A DNA stretch of 64,000 nucleotides from Coptis chinensis. Its lineage: Eukaryota; Streptophyta; Magnoliopsida; Ranunculales; Ranunculaceae. The stretch's first letter is position 1. Every line of letters begins with the position of its first letter. Positions 1-12,417 of this stretch are shown piece after piece. The DNA is taken from the NCBI GenBank assembly GCA_015680905.1, contig CM027380.1:105429001-105493000 (forward strand). Direction: 5' to 3'. A program made the translations under genes and the position numbers. Under the pieces are notes generated by a model. It ran no database searches. It was given only the letters and a program-made list of their open reading frames with translations, and was not told where the DNA came from.

Positions 1-619
1 ATTTATAGTGTCTTGTCTTGGATCTCTCTGTCTGTGAGGATTTCCCTCACAAACACTCTTATGTTTCTACTTCACTTTGTATCTATGTTCTTTTTATCAA
101 TAAAATTCAATTAAAAAAAAAGTTTGTGAGAAAACTATTAAAAAATAAATAAAATTATGATCAATTTTTACAATAATTGTTATCTTCTAAATTTTTTGTT
201 AAATAAACTAAGGGTTTGCATTTATATGAAATAGAAATAAAGTAAACAAATTTTTAAGATGTAACAATTTTATTGGAACTTTGCTTGATCCACCCCTGAT
301 ACTCTACATAAAAAAAAAAAAAAAAATTCGGATGTACTTAGTCATGAACAGTCGCATTAGACTCGAATAAGATTCTATGTAAAAATAATGTCTTATTGCT
401 GTCTTGCATATAAAGTTTTCCAGTCATTGTGGTCGTGATTGTTACTCAACTTATTGACACTACTCTCTTCCCATCACTGAGATACTTTCGATCAGCCAGC
501 CAGGTTTATATGTAGAAACTCATGACTTCGATCTGCTCGCTTGAATATAATTGTAAGAAAAGAATTGAAGAAACACACAACTTATTTATGCTTTAAGGAG
601 AAGATATGTACGTGATTAC
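1..619. other. AT-rich intergenic stretch, no gene seen
   Basis: No convincing coding sequence on either strand. The first 110 bases look like the end of a transcript (AATAAA-like signal followed by an A run near 110-120), but no coding region lies in the window to attach it to. A 19-base A run occurs at about 308-326. Weak similarity to the 3' flank of the NHL gene may begin near 450. Confidence 0.5.
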
Positions 620-1340
620 TGCACAACCACTTTCATCAACACTAGTATCATCTATCACAACTCATAATATGCAGTGTCCAGTGTACAATTCAACAGTTTC
701 ATTACACTACAGTACCAGAAATATCAATTTTAAAAATTGAAGAATAGTGATAATCCATGTCAGGAGAAGACCGATGCATAACATGCTGCCTCCTCTTGTT
801 TTTCTGATAAGTGCACCGTCTCCTTTCGATGGGAAATTCTCCTGATCTTTCTCGGGTAGCAGCTGGTTACTAGTAGAGTCTGTTCTCTTAACTGCTTTTG
901 GGTGGTCTATGCCAACACCAAACTCCAATCTCAGGTGCAAGGGCTTCATGAAGATACCTCTGCTTGAGTTAATGTTCTTATTTTAAAAGATTAAGCTGGG
1001 GTTAAGGCAGACCCTGACATGTTATTATTGCAAAAAGTTAAACCTTACAAGCCTCCCTGAGAGTTAGATCATTAAAAGGAGGAACACAAAGACTCTATAC
1101 CGACACGCTTCAAGCCTAACATACATAATAACATACTAGTCGTCCTGCAATCGAACCTAAGAAAGTAGAGATACCTGTTCCCTGCTTTCAACTTTTATGG
1201 TACAATATGTCAATAATTTAATATATATCTAATATTCTTTCCACGTTTTCCTCAAGGAAGATCTCCTCCTGAAAATTTGAATTCTTTTTCATCTTCAAGT
1301 AAAGCACAGCCGAAATGATTGTCTGCCAAGAAATGGAGAT
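620..1340 (-). pseudogene. Relic copy of the NHL gene's terminal exon and 3' flank
   Basis: This stretch is clearly similar to 15260-15870, which holds the last exon and 3' untranslated region of the NHL-repeat gene. Shared landmarks include the reverse-strand segment encoding MKPLHLRLEFG (MKPLRLRLEFD in the intact gene), the following DHPKA, a downstream block with the same order of short matches, and the acceptor-side segment near 1260-1330. The copy is broken: about 230 bases of unrelated sequence (about 970-1200) interrupt it, the reading frame does not run through, and no earlier exon lies next to it. It is probably a partial segmental duplication followed by decay. A functional paralogue is unlikely because exons 1-16 are absent. 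Confidence 0.7.
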
Positions 1341-1889
1341 ACTGTTAGGATCCTAGTTTATGATCACAGCTGTATGCATTAACAATTGTTAGGTGCTATT
1401 TTAAACGATTCCAACATATCCAGCACCATTAGCAGTCACCCATCCGCGTTTAGCATCAGTATGTCCTCAGGCGACCTAGTCCAGGCGTCCAGCTACATTG
1501 AATTGTGGTCCTTTGCTTCGAATCAACATCCAGTCTTAGGCTTGAGATGATTTCCCTGGTTTCTGAAGAATCTACTAGCTCATTTATAGCATTTTGTAGA
1601 TAAATCTTCATGTGTATAATAATGTCTCTACACACCACTGTTGCACTATACGTCTTTGTGATGTACAATGGTTCATTCTAAATGGCGCGTACAGCTGCAC
1701 ACACCATTGCCCTTACAATATAATTTTAGAATCTAAATTGTTCTTTCTATTTCGCATCCTTAGCCAGTAGCCCAGTACCACTCACTATTTGAATTCCTCA
1801 CTGAAGTGGTGAACCCAATTGCTGCCTTGATCCCAGATGACTATACTTGTCTTGTATATGAGCAGTCAAACAAAAAATGCATTGAGTTT
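1341..1889. other. Intergenic stretch beside the Copia fragment
   Basis: No gene recognised. It lies on the 3' side of a reverse-strand Copia fragment and may contain part of its downstream LTR, but no second LTR copy is available for comparison. Confidence 0.35.
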
Positions 1890-3045
1890 TCTCTGTGACC
1901 TGCTGTTGAAAATTAAGTTTAATTTTCAAAAACCCCCCCTCCCAAACTTAATTTATTTGTGCTGACCATTCCAAGCATCTTCCTCATTCTAACAAAATCT
2001 TCGACCTCGAGGGGTTTTGTAAAAATGTCCGCAAGTTGATCATGAGACCTTGTGTATTGCAGCTGAACCTCTTTCTTTGTGATGCATTCTCTGATAAAAT
2101 GGTACCTTGTCTCGATATGCTTACTGCAGGTCATGAAAAACTGGATTCTTTGCCAATGCAAGTGCTGAATTGTTGTCGACATAAATGTCTGTAGACTCTT
2201 GAGCCATATGGAGTCCCTTCATCATATTTCTCATCCATTTGGCATGACAAACACATGATGTGGCAGCAACGTACTCTGCTTCACAAGTAGAGAGAGTGAC
2301 AATCTGTTGCTTTTTTGAAGTCCAAGTAAACGCAGTCTCACCCATGTAAAACACATACCCAGTGGTGCTTTTCCGACCATCCACATCTCCAGCCCAATCA
2401 CTATCACTATATCCAACAAGGTTGAAATTGTTAGACGATGAGTTAAACAAGCCATAACTGAGTGTGCCTTGAAGGTAACGAAGAATCCTTTTTGCAGCCT
2501 TCATGTGTCATTGTTGGTGCTTCCATGTAAAGACTAACAAGTCCAATAACTTCAAAGAGAATGTCAGGTCTTTTGTGCATGTTAAGTAACGTAGGCTGCC
2601 AACAAGACTTTTAAAGAGTGTTGGATTAACTCTTACACCTTCATCATGCTTAGACAACTTTGTGCCACATTCAACGGGAGTGCTCACCAACTTGCAATCA
2701 GCCATCTCAAACTTCTTGATAATTTCTTTTGCATAGCCTTATTGAGATATGAGAATGCCATCTTCCATTTGCTTCACTTCTATGCCAATGTAGTATGACA
2801 TGAGCCCAATGGTCCGTCATTTCAAATTCTCTTGTCATGGTCTTCTTGAATTCTTCGAATATACTTGGATCTTTTCCTGTAAAGATTAAGTCATCCACTG
2901 CACATACAAACATACAGGCAACTTAACACATCTCCATTTTCATTTGTCTTAGTGTAAGTGCATGTTCGTAGGGACATTTAGTGAAGTTATTGTCCTGGAA
3001 ATACTTGTCGACCCTACTATTCCATGCCCTTGGACCTATATATGA
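1890..3045 (-). mobile_element. Ty1/Copia fragment (end of pol: RT and RNase H, plus 3' end)
   Basis: A fossil LTR-retrotransposon fragment. On the reverse strand it shows the C-terminal part of a Copia polyprotein: the reverse-transcriptase region around the AVDDLIF block, the connecting segment, and RNase H with SDSDWAGD, a CEAEY motif and the closing block ending in ADIFTKPL. A purine-rich tract near 1925-1945 is followed by what may be the start of the 3' LTR. Gag, protease, integrase and most of RT are missing, so it is 5'-truncated. It is broken in several places and looks old. Subfamily not determined. Confidence 0.85.
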
Positions 3046-3480
3046 CTGGGCTCAATAACCAATTAGTCCCTACTAACCGTACTAAACAAAGGACTGAAAG
3101 AAGATATACAATTAAACAAACTGGAAAGAGGCAGAAGCTCTAGACCCCTCACGAAACCTCTATCAGTCTCACACAAACCACTCTTTATTTATGGTACTTG
3201 TATATTTTGAGCCTCTTTTAATAGCATTAGCATGCAAATCACAAGCTTCCGATATTTTAAACACGCAATTAACATATACATAAGTCTAGACATTTTCTTT
3301 TCCTTTGTTTTATTTATTTATTTTGTTTCGTATAAGTTATTATTTTATACTCATTTTGTAAATACAGAAGTCTAGACTCAATGAAGAATTAACATGTGTG
3401 ACACATCCTATGCAGATCTAGTGAGTGCGGGATACATTTTCAACTCCCTATTTATTTATTGTGGTGATCCAATAAGTTAG
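3046..3480. other. Intergenic gap between two Copia elements
   Basis: AT-rich sequence with no coding potential that I recognise. It lies directly against the left LTR of the larger Copia element. Confidence 0.5.
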
Positions 3481-4041
3481 TGTTGTGAATATATAAGTCG
3501 CGGAAACAACGTGAATATATAACAACAAAGCGGATCAATCCTATAACAAAATCGATCCTTCACAAAGAGACAAGACTTCAACACCCTCCAAGCAATATCC
3601 CAACACTTCTCAATATCAAATAACAAGCATATAAAGTAAAACAATTAATGTAAAAGAAAAACAAACCACAAGGCGAGATATATATCGTGGTTCGGCAATT
3701 TGCCTACTTCCACACCTGGGAGTTCCAAGCTTTACTAGATGTCCCGAGTAGCAGTTACAAGTCTCTCAATTCACTCACAAAGAATGAACACTCAACTCCA
3801 AAAAAGAATTGCTCTCTTATAATCTCTCTCTTTCTTGGTTTTGGAAAAGTTAGGTTTCAGAAAAAAACGATTTTGTTTTTATACCAAAACCAAAATTGCG
3901 ATTCTTGTAAGCGAAGCCCACAAAAAGGAGCTGGCGCTGGCGAGCTGGTCGCGCAAAACACCGGAGCATGGCGGGTGGCTTAGCACTCTGGCCTTGGCGC
4001 GCTCTGAGCGTGAAAAACAAAAAAACTCTTTTTTCTCTACA
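3481..4041 (-). repeat. LTR of the Copia element (3' LTR in element orientation)
   Basis: Direct repeat of 8302-8833. On the + strand both start TGTTGTGAATATATAAGTCG and end in TTTTTTCTCTACA. Length is 561 against 532 bases, with several indels. A purine-rich tract just inside the element (about 4042-4060, read on the reverse strand) fits a polypurine tract. Confidence 0.9.
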
Positions 4042-7000
4042 TTCTCCACCTCGGTGAGGTTTTAACACATAAAACCAAGCCGAACACATCCAGCAAGATC
4101 ACATCCAGTAGGAACACCTCCAAAGAAGGAAGACTTCGCGATCAAGCGCCTCGAAGGGGCTATGCCCACACAGGGCTCTTTCAAACATGTAGGATTTAGA
4201 GCAAGTCCAAACAGTGTTGGAACTTAACTCCGGTGACAACTTTCTCAGCATATCAGTAGGATTGTCATGGGTGTCTACTTTCTCAAGTGCTACATCACCA
4301 TCCTCAACGACATCCCGGTATAAAGTGATAACGGACATCAATATGCTTGGTCCGAGCATGATGAACTTGGTTCTTCGCCAAATGAATAGCACTCGACTAT
4401 CACAATACAAAGCAACACTGTTATGCTCAATACCCAAATCATCTAGAAGACCTCGAAGCCATAGTGCCTCTTTTTCAACGCCTCTGCGCCAGCGCCATAT
4501 ACTGCGCCTCGGTGGTAGTAGATAGAGCAATCAGAGCTGTAGCATAGACCTCCAACTAACAGGGGCACCATGCATCATAAACACATAACCGGTGAGTCGA
4601 TCGTCGTCTATCTAGATCACTGCGATAATTAGAATCCACAAACCCACCGACGACATAACAAGTGCCTCCACCATAAGCTAATCCCATCCAAGGTACCGCT
4701 TCAAGTACCTTAGTACCCATTTCTTTCGCCTCCCAATGCCGCTTCCCGAGATTTGTCATATACCTGGCGACAACACTAACTCGCTCTGCGGAAATGTCAA
4801 GGCGGTGCACACCATAGCATACATCAAACCGCCCCGACACTTGCATAAGGAACATTTGCCATATGTTTTGTTCCTCCACCGAACTAGGAGAGAACTTTGA
4901 AAGCCTAAAATGCCCACTAAAGGTGTAGAAACCGACTTTGCATTCTCCATACCAAATCGAGAAATTACTTTACGAATGTATTTCTTCCGAGATACAACTA
5001 TCCGCCGCTTCTTCCTATCTCTCTGTCAATCTCCATGCCCGATATCTTCTTGGCTCCACCTAAGTCTTTCATCTCAAACTCGAGCTAAGTTGAGATTTCA
5101 ACTTGTTTATCTCCACCATGCTTTTGGAAGCAATAAGCATGTCATCCACATAAAGCGGGAGATAGATGAAGTCATTACCACGAAGCCTTCTAAAGTAGAA
5201 CACAGCGAGTCATACTTACCGGGTGTACTCATGTTGCATCATGAATGTGTCAAAGCTTGTACCATTGCGGGTGATTGCTTTAACCCGCATTGACCGATTC
5301 AATTTGCATACATAATCTTCTTTCAAGAACGACAAACCCTTCGGGTTGTCTCATATAGATCTCTTCTTCCAAGTCCCCATGCAAAGCGGTTTTCACATCA
5401 AGTTGCTCTAACTCCAAGTTGAAGTGAGCAACTAAACTTCAATAACACACGAATGGACGTATGTTTGACCACAGGGGAAAATACCTTATTGTAGTCAACT
5501 CCTTCCTTACGTGAAAAACCCTTTGCTACCACTCTTGCCTTGTACCCGATCTTGTCGGGTTCGGGGAAGGACCTCTTTCTTTCGAACACCTATTTACTAC
5601 CGATAGTCCTTTTGCCGCTTTGCGGGCAATAAAACTAGGTCCCATGTGTGATTTTTATCAAGAGATTTCATCTCTGCTTGCATAGCTACCAACCAATCTC
5701 GTAATGAGCATCTCTAAATGCTTCCTTGAAGCTATCGCTCATCATCTTCGATATTCAATCGCATATGCCACTAAATCCACGACCATAGTGTTTCACCGGC
5801 TTTCGTGCCCATACTTGTGCACTTCTTTAACTTGTCTCGTGGCTAGGGTCGGCCCACTACAAGTTGCGGATGCTCTTGCTCTTCTTCTGTTCTTTGTGTG
5901 GTTCCATGATTTGGTACCTCATCATGATCTAACCGGTCATCTGGCGCATCGGACAACTCAAGCTCATTAAGCTTGAACCTATAGACTTCACCATTACGCC
6001 CGAGCTACTTGGAACTTCATCGAAGATAACACGGAAGTCTCATCAAAGGTAACATCTCTGGCGACCGGGGAACTTGTGGTCTTCTAGACACCACAATCTA
6101 TATCCTTTTACCCCATTTTGCGAAGCTTTAAGAATATGGCCTTCTTAGCTCACAGGATCTAGCTTATTTGTCCCTCACATGGTAGTAAGTTGTCGATCCA
6201 AACACTTTCATGAAATACTATAATCGGTGGGTTGGGACGACCACATCTCATAAGGTGTCCCGCAATCTATATATTTGTATGCTTGGTGACCTATTATGCA
6301 GGTAACACGCCATGGACACCGTGATCCGCCTAATACTCTTTGCCTGGGACCGGCATTAGACAATAAACATCTTGCTCTTTCAAGCAAAGTTCTATTCATC
6401 CTCTCTCGCCATTCCATTCATTTGTGGCGTGCCCCCGATTTATCCGATCCGTGTCCGGCAATTCCACATTCGCGCCACAGAACTCTTGGAAAGGTCCATA
6501 GGTATACTCGATTACCATTGTCGGACCGTAATGTCTTTTACCTTCCTATCGTGCGATTCTCAACCTTTGTCTTCCACTTCTTAAATGTCTCAAACACTTC
6601 ATCTTTCGATTTCATCATATACACCCACACATAGCGAGTATGATCATCAATGAATGAGACATAATAGCGGTTACTCCCTTGGAAGCCACCATGGAGGGTC
6701 CCCAAACATCCGTATGCACATAATCAAGGATGCTCGTTGTCGTGTGCTTGCTTGTCTTGAACTTGACTCTGCTGACTGCTTCCATAGGCCGCAATGCTCC
6801 ACAGAACCCCATACTTGGCTTCTTCAAGTTCTTCAAGAAACTCACAGACCAACTCGGACAAACCACTTTTCACTCATATGCCCTAAACGCGATATGTCAT
6901 ATCTTAGTGCACTCAGAATCATTACTACATGCACCCACTGCTACATCGCCTATCACCGTACTACCTATCAGAGTATACAAGGTTCCATATTTTTGACCCT

Positions 7001-8301
7001 TTATAACAACTAAAGAGCCATTAACAATATTTAGGACTCTACCTTCGCCCACAAACTTGTGGCCTTTGGAATCCAAGGTACCAAGAGAAATAAGACTTTT
7101 CTTTAGCTCAGGAACATGTCTCACATCGGTTAAAGTCATCACTACACCATCATACATCTTGACCCGTATAGTTCCAATTCCTACCGTCTTACAAGCAACG
7201 TCATTACCCATTAAAACGGAACCACCATCAATGCTCTCATAAGAAGTAAACCACTTTCTATTCGGGCACATATGATAGGAACATCCGGAATCAAGAATCC
7301 ACTTTTCGGTCATATAGTCTTGTGTGGACACACGCGAGTGAACTCATCCCTTTTCGAGCACGAAGCATAATTTGCCCTCAATTTTTGCCTTACCTTTCTT
7401 GACCATCTCTCTTGTTCTCTTTCTTTCTGGGTGAGGACAATTACTTGCATAATGTCCCTTTTTCATTGCAATTGTAGCACGTACATATTTTAAAGGTTTC
7501 TTTGACTTGGAACTAGAATTCTCATTACTTGAATAATTATGTTCATACAAATTTCCTCTTGCCACTAGCCCGACCGCATCAATGTTATTTCTACACGCGT
7601 CTTCTTCATCAACTCATAAGAAAGAAGTGCACTTTGAACTTCGTCAAGATCGGCGACTTTCTCGTTCATGAATGTAGTCATTAGATGCTCATAGCTTTCG
7701 GCAAGGAGAATATTAAACATCTTTGTTTGATCCTCATCATCCATCTTCATACCAACATTCAAATAATCCGCTAGACGCCGTCGGAACTCACTAACGCGTG
7801 CTCTTTGCATCGTTGAACCATCGACCATCATGTACCGATAAAGACGCTTCTTAAGGTACATTTTGTTAAATCATGCTCTTGGTCATATACATAGACTCTA
7901 GTTTGAGCCAAATACTGGGCGGCGGTATTTTCTCCCATCACACTATACATAACCTCATTAGCAAGACATAACCGGATTGATGAACATGCGAAGATCGAAC
8001 TCTTCCCAATCATCATTATTCATACTTTCGCGCCTTAGATTTAATCCCCTTTAAAGCCTCAGGCAAACCTTGTTGGATGAGGATGTCCTTTACTTGGACT
8101 TGCCAAATCCCAAAGTTATTCTTCCCATTAAACTTCTACTTCAAATCTTGCGTTTGACATCTTGGGAGCCATCTTTTCAAGTTACACACAATAACTCAAA
8201 AGAAACGGTTTCACCTCGAATTTAATCGAACACCTTGTCTACACAAATTTTGAGCACTAAACTCAAAATCCTAGGTCGTATACCTACGCCTCGATACCAA
8301 T

Positions 8302-8833
8302 TGTTGTGAATATATAAGTCGCGGAAACAACGTTATTCACAACAAAGCGGATCAATCCTACATAAAGATCGATCCTTCACACTAGACAAGACTTCAACAC
8401 CTCCAAGCAATATCCCAACACTACCAATATCAAATAACAAGCATATAAAGTAAAACAATTAATGTAAAGGAAGAACAAACCACAAGATGAGATATATCGT
8501 GGTTCGGCAATTTGCATACTTCCACACTGGGAGTTCCAAGCTTTACTAGATGTCCTGAGTAACAGATTACAAGTCTCTCACTTCACTCACAAAGAATGAA
8601 CACTCAACTCACAAAGAATTGCTCTATTATAATCTCTTTCTTGGTTTTGGAAAAGTTAGGTTTTAAAAAACTAATTTTTGTTTTTACCAAAAACCAAAAT
8701 CGCGATTCAGAAATGGGGTTCCCCACAAAAAAAATTGAAGCCACTTGCTTTGGGAAATTAAAACATTCAAAACAAACATGACCGCAGGCGCGCTCTGAGC
8801 GTGAAAAACAAAAAAAACTCTTTTTTCTCTACA
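8302..8833 (-). repeat. LTR of the Copia element (5' LTR in element orientation), with adjacent primer-binding site
   Basis: Matches 3481-4041. Directly inside it, at 8288-8300 on the reverse strand, lies TTGGTATCGAGGC, resembling the initiator-Met tRNA primer site TGGTATCAGAGC with substitutions. This sets the element's orientation. Confidence 0.88.
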
Positions 8834-9239
8834 GTCTTACAACAAGACGTAGTACAATAATTTATGAAGATGACACTAAAAGCAGATTGGCTTATGGGCA
8901 AATACGTTAAGACTTTATGAAAAAAAACACAGTGATTGATTAAGGACGGCTTACACTAAAATGAAAATAATTAACCAACCCTTGTCTTGCCTCATGTCTT
9001 TTGTCCTTTTGCAACCTACTCATTTCCATTATCAGTTTTCTAGCTTTTCTACTTATCATCTCTGATCAAGCTAACACAAATATATGTTTATCTATTTATC
9101 CTGTACGTTGACTTGAAGAATTCTTAAGCTAAAACTGAGAATGTGTGCAAAGATGTGTACGCGCGTGATGATGTAACATTATAGTATCTTGTGGGGGGTT
9201 ACTGGTTAAGTACTTGATAAAAAACTGGGGGCCTGAGTT
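8834..9239. other. Intergenic: upstream region of the transporter gene
   Basis: No coding sequence seen. It must hold the promoter and 5' leader of the transporter gene starting at 9240. I could not pick out a convincing TATA box. The nearby Copia LTR ends only about 400 bases from the start codon. Confidence 0.5.
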
Positions 9240-12200
9240 ATGAATACTGAAGTTTGGAGATGGTTATTGGGTTTAATATACATAGTAGCTGTTGCAACAA
9301 TCTGGGTTGCTGCTGGTTTTGTTGTTCAATCTGTTGTAGATGGAGGTGTTTCACCGTTCCTTGTCACCTATGTATGCAATGCTTTACTTATGATTTATAT
9401 TCCTGTTGTTGAAGTTTGGCATTATTTGGAGGATTCAGTTGAGTGTACTTGGTTTTGGTCTAGTAATAAGAATGTCATTCATGCTGGACGTTCGGACAAG
9501 GAAGAGGTTCTTCTTGGGCAGAGCAATTTAACTAGGAAAGGGGATGATCTAAATCCATCTGAATTTGTTGAACATGGAGAAATGAGTGAGGCACTTGTAT
9601 CTAATAACCATCTGGATGCCAAAGGGCGCTGGACTCGTACTAAAACCGCAAGAGTTAGCCTCTTGTTGTGCCCTTTTTGGTTTCTTTCATATCTCTGTTC
9701 CAATCTCTCTCTCAAGTATACAAGTGTGACAGTAAGCGTGTCTAAATACTTTTAGCATTTGTTGATTATGCATCAGTTTAATCTAAATTGCTTACATTAT
9801 TTTGGCTAGTTAAGTAACTACAATAAACTGGAAAAGATTTACATAGTATCAGGGAGGGTACTAGTAACAGGTCTACTCCTCATTCTGTTTTCAAGCAGAT
9901 GTTTGTAAACTACATATTATCTAAGGAATCCTACTAACAACTCACAAATAAACATGCCTAGGAGGTTCCCCTATATATGTTTCCATTCAGGTCTTCCTTC
10001 TTGAACACCATTTGGTATTCTAATTTTAGTTCCTATATCAGCTGAAAAAATAAATAATCTCCAAACTTAGGTGATCCTCAATACGAATAGCACGGTGATG
10101 ACCATCAAATTCTGTCAAATATATGAAGTCTAGTTACATGTGGTAAAGATGCCGTTTCGGTGTTTCCTGTTTCTAGCTTGTAATTTGTATTATTTTCTCC
10201 TGCAGTCAAATACCGTCTTAAACAGCACATCTAGCTTTTTTACCTTTTTGCTCTCTCTAATATTCTTGGGAGAGAGGTTCACATTGCTAAAGTTAGTAAG
10301 CATCCTTTTATGTTTTGGAGGAACGGTAATTGTCAGCTTGGGTGATATGGAATCTGAATTAAGTGTCATTGATACAAAGCCTCTGCTTGGTGACATTCTT
10401 GCTCTTGCTTCCGCATGCTTGTATGCTTCATTTATCACCATTATTCGTAAGAGGATACCAGACGAGGATGAAAAGTGTGGACGTGTGAGTATGGCGCAAC
10501 TACTTGGATATTTAGGCCTTTTCAACCTCTTAATATTCCTACCAGTTGCCCTTGTACTGAATATTACAAACTTGGAGCCTTTTCACATTTTCAGCTGGAA
10601 GCAGTTTGGTCTCCTAATCGGTAAAGGTTTGTTTTTATATCCTCACACTTCAATAAGCATTCAATTTTTCTATGTGCATAGGATAACTGTGTTAGTATTC
10701 ATGGTAATTTAGAAGGAAAAAGGCATAAATGTTGATAATAAATATGAAATAACAGTAGCATATATACCAAATTCCAAAATGTGAAAGACTGACTTACAAT
10801 ATGGAATACGGACTCATGCTTCTGCAAGAACCCAAGACGTACTTGGACCCAAACATTGATAAAACACTAAAATAAGACCTTTATTTGAACAATAGCCAGA
10901 ACACGTAGAACAGTACTATAGGAGAACTAAACAGTGTAATCATCATATTGGACTCAATTATGGTAACGTCGACTTGGACACTATTTCATTGGGTTCAATA
11001 GACGATTGCGATGGTGGTGGTGGTGTAGTACTAGAGTCAGTAGAGTCACAATAGTCTCGGAGTATGTCACCTTCCTTGTCAGTGAAGCCAAGTGAACCAA
11101 GCATGGAAGGCCAACATTTGTGCTCAATGATCCGAATGGCTTGACAACAACCAGGACCTAAGTATGTTTCACCATTGAGAAAGAAAAGAATGACTTCACC
11201 AGTACATGCTCGAAGCTCAATCAAAGATTCCCAGCACTTGTATGTGTCCTCGAATTGTAGTCGAGCAGCTAAAGTTGAACGGGACGAGGCCAAAGGTCGT
11301 GCTTCCCCGGTCATGGATACTATAGCCCATGTTAGTAGCACATAGAGAAAGAACATCATCATTTGTTTACAAGAGAATGCCATTGTTTAGATTAGAGATC
11401 GAGGAGCAGTTGTGTGTAAGAAAGTGGGAAGCGTTTGATTTATATAGAAGGTTTGTGGAGAAAACAAAGAGACAGAAATGGTTTCATTTTTGTGTTTCTG
11501 TTACGTAGTGTTAGGAATATCATGAGGCTTTCAACAAAGTAACTCTTACCATAACTTATCATGATGCAATTGCAGTCCTCTTACCTCCCTTAATTAATGC
11601 TAATTGATTATGATAGAATAAAGTTAAAAGATCTTTCAGTGTCCCATCACTCCCATAGTCCCATGTAATATCGTCATATCGACTCACTGAACATGACTCA
11701 CGCTAATTGGCAGGGTACTGGCTGATGCAACTGATTTAAACAGATAATATATAACTGATTTAAGGTTTGAGTCCAGAGGAAATGGAAGTAGAGAAATATA
11801 AGGTTAGAAACTTATAATGTGATCAACACATGCTATGATCCATAGAAAGAACAGGCACATTGTTTGGTAGGCGCCATTTCAAACCAAATATTTACATAGT
11901 ATTGAATTTCTGGAACAACTTTATGACGTTTAAAACAGTAATATCCTTTTAGTTTCATAGGTAGTTATTAGAAGTCACTGCAGAAGAATAACATTTGTTC
12001 ATGGTGGCTTTACCATTATTTGCTTTTTGGAATTTCCTTGTACTCTCTTTCCAGGAGGAAAATAGAAAAGAAATTTCATCTTGTTCATTTACTGGAATAT
12101 TTGGAATAGTTGGTCTAATGTTTCAAGCATCTTTTTCAGGTCTGCTTGATAATGTGATGAGTGATTACTTGTCGGCAAAGGCTGTTCTTCTAACAACTCC

Positions 12201-12417
12201 TACAGTCGCAACTGCTGGCCTCACAATTGAAGTCCCAATGGCAGCTATTGTTGATTCAGTAACAGGACATGCTCCAAATCTCATGGATTATCTAGGAGGT
12301 GCAGCTGTCATGGTTGGTTTCGTAGGAATCAGTATGCCCGATTTTCACAGAGGAGATGTTACTTCAGAAACAGAAAGCGAGAATGTACACACAATTGATG
12401 CAGCTGCAGGCACTTAG
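9240..12417 (+). CDS. EamA/DMT-superfamily membrane transporter (SLC35F5/YML018C-like), three exons
   Basis: Exons 9240-9731, 10206-10626 and 12140-12417, joined in phase by GT-AG introns, give 396 residues. The product looks like the plant proteins of the drug/metabolite transporter superfamily related to SLC35F5 and yeast vacuolar YML018C. Exon 1 opens with MNTEVWRWLLGLIYI and a first membrane helix, followed by WVAAGFVVQSVVD and a hydrophilic loop (residues about 75-135). Exon 2 carries several helices and the EamA-type segments SSFFTFLLSLIFLGERFTLL and LASACLYASFITIIRKR. Exon 3 holds DYLSAKAVLLTTPTVATAG and the last helices, then a short acidic tail. The start is the first Met of the conserved N-terminus. 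Substrate and membrane are not shown by the sequence. Intron 2 (1,513 bases) contains a complete antisense EC1 gene. No truncation seen. Confidence 0.92.
10958..11383 (-). CDS. EC1-like: Egg cell-secreted protein 1 (EC1) family, prolamin-like; intronless
   Basis: A single open frame of 141 residues. A hydrophobic signal peptide (about residues 1-27) precedes ARPLASSRSTLAARLQF and a six-cysteine prolamin-like domain (C50, C60, C79, C80, C90, C112) with the EC1 signature EVILFFLNGETYLGPGCC and GSLGFT.KEGD. The tail is Ser/Pro-rich. In Arabidopsis, EC1 proteins are stored in egg-cell vesicles, secreted when sperm arrive, and help activate sperm for gamete fusion; that role is inferred here by family. 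EC1 genes are usually intronless, as here. The gene lies wholly inside intron 2 of the transporter gene on the opposite strand. A TATA box lies at 11439-11446. The frame is intact and all six cysteines are present. Confidence 0.95.
   Translation of the reverse strand: MAFSCKQMMMFFLYVLLTWAIVSMTGEARPLASSRSTLAARLQFEDTYKCWESLIELRACTGEVILFFLNGETYLGPGCCQAIRIIEHKCWPSMLGSLGFTDKEGDILRDYCDSTDSSTTPPPPSQSSIEPNEIVSKSTLP
11439..11446 (-). promoter_or_regulatory. TATA box of the EC1 gene
   Basis: TATATAAA on the reverse strand, about 56 bases upstream of the EC1 start codon, a normal distance for a short plant 5' leader. Because the gene sits in an intron, this is its own promoter and not that of the host gene. 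Confidence 0.6.

Larger units (their letters stand above)
3481..8833 (-). mobile_element. Decayed near full-length Ty1/Copia retrotransposon
   Basis: About 5.35 kb with two recognisable LTRs and an internal region read on the reverse strand. Parts in order, from high to low coordinates: 5' LTR; primer-binding site; gag (about 7560-8030); zinc-knuckle region (about 7440-7470); aspartic protease (DSGCSYHMC, about 7265-7300); integrase region (about 6200-6860); reverse transcriptase (YKARVVAKGF, about 5500-5560); RNase H (about 4200-4700); purine tract; 3' LTR. Both LTRs begin TG and end CA on the + strand. No clear 5-bp target duplication remains. The element is broken at many points (on the order of ten or more), and LTR length differences suggest an insertion millions of years old. 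Resembles the TNT1/Tork group by general look; not proven. Confidence 0.9.

Noticed and set aside
1456-1668. 70-codon reverse-strand frame
   Set aside because: No motif, no splice partners, and it sits in decayed repeat DNA beside a Copia fragment.
4200-7300. Several + strand open frames of 60-127 codons
   Set aside because: They are antisense shadows of the reverse-strand Copia element.
10140-10205. Upstream start of the second transporter segment as a separate gene
   Set aside because: A TTCTCCTGCAG acceptor at 10205 and phase agreement with exon 1 show it is exon 2; the upstream codons are intron.
11995-12139. Open frame before the third transporter exon
   Set aside because: A TTTTTCAG acceptor at 12139 and phase with exon 2 place these codons in the intron.
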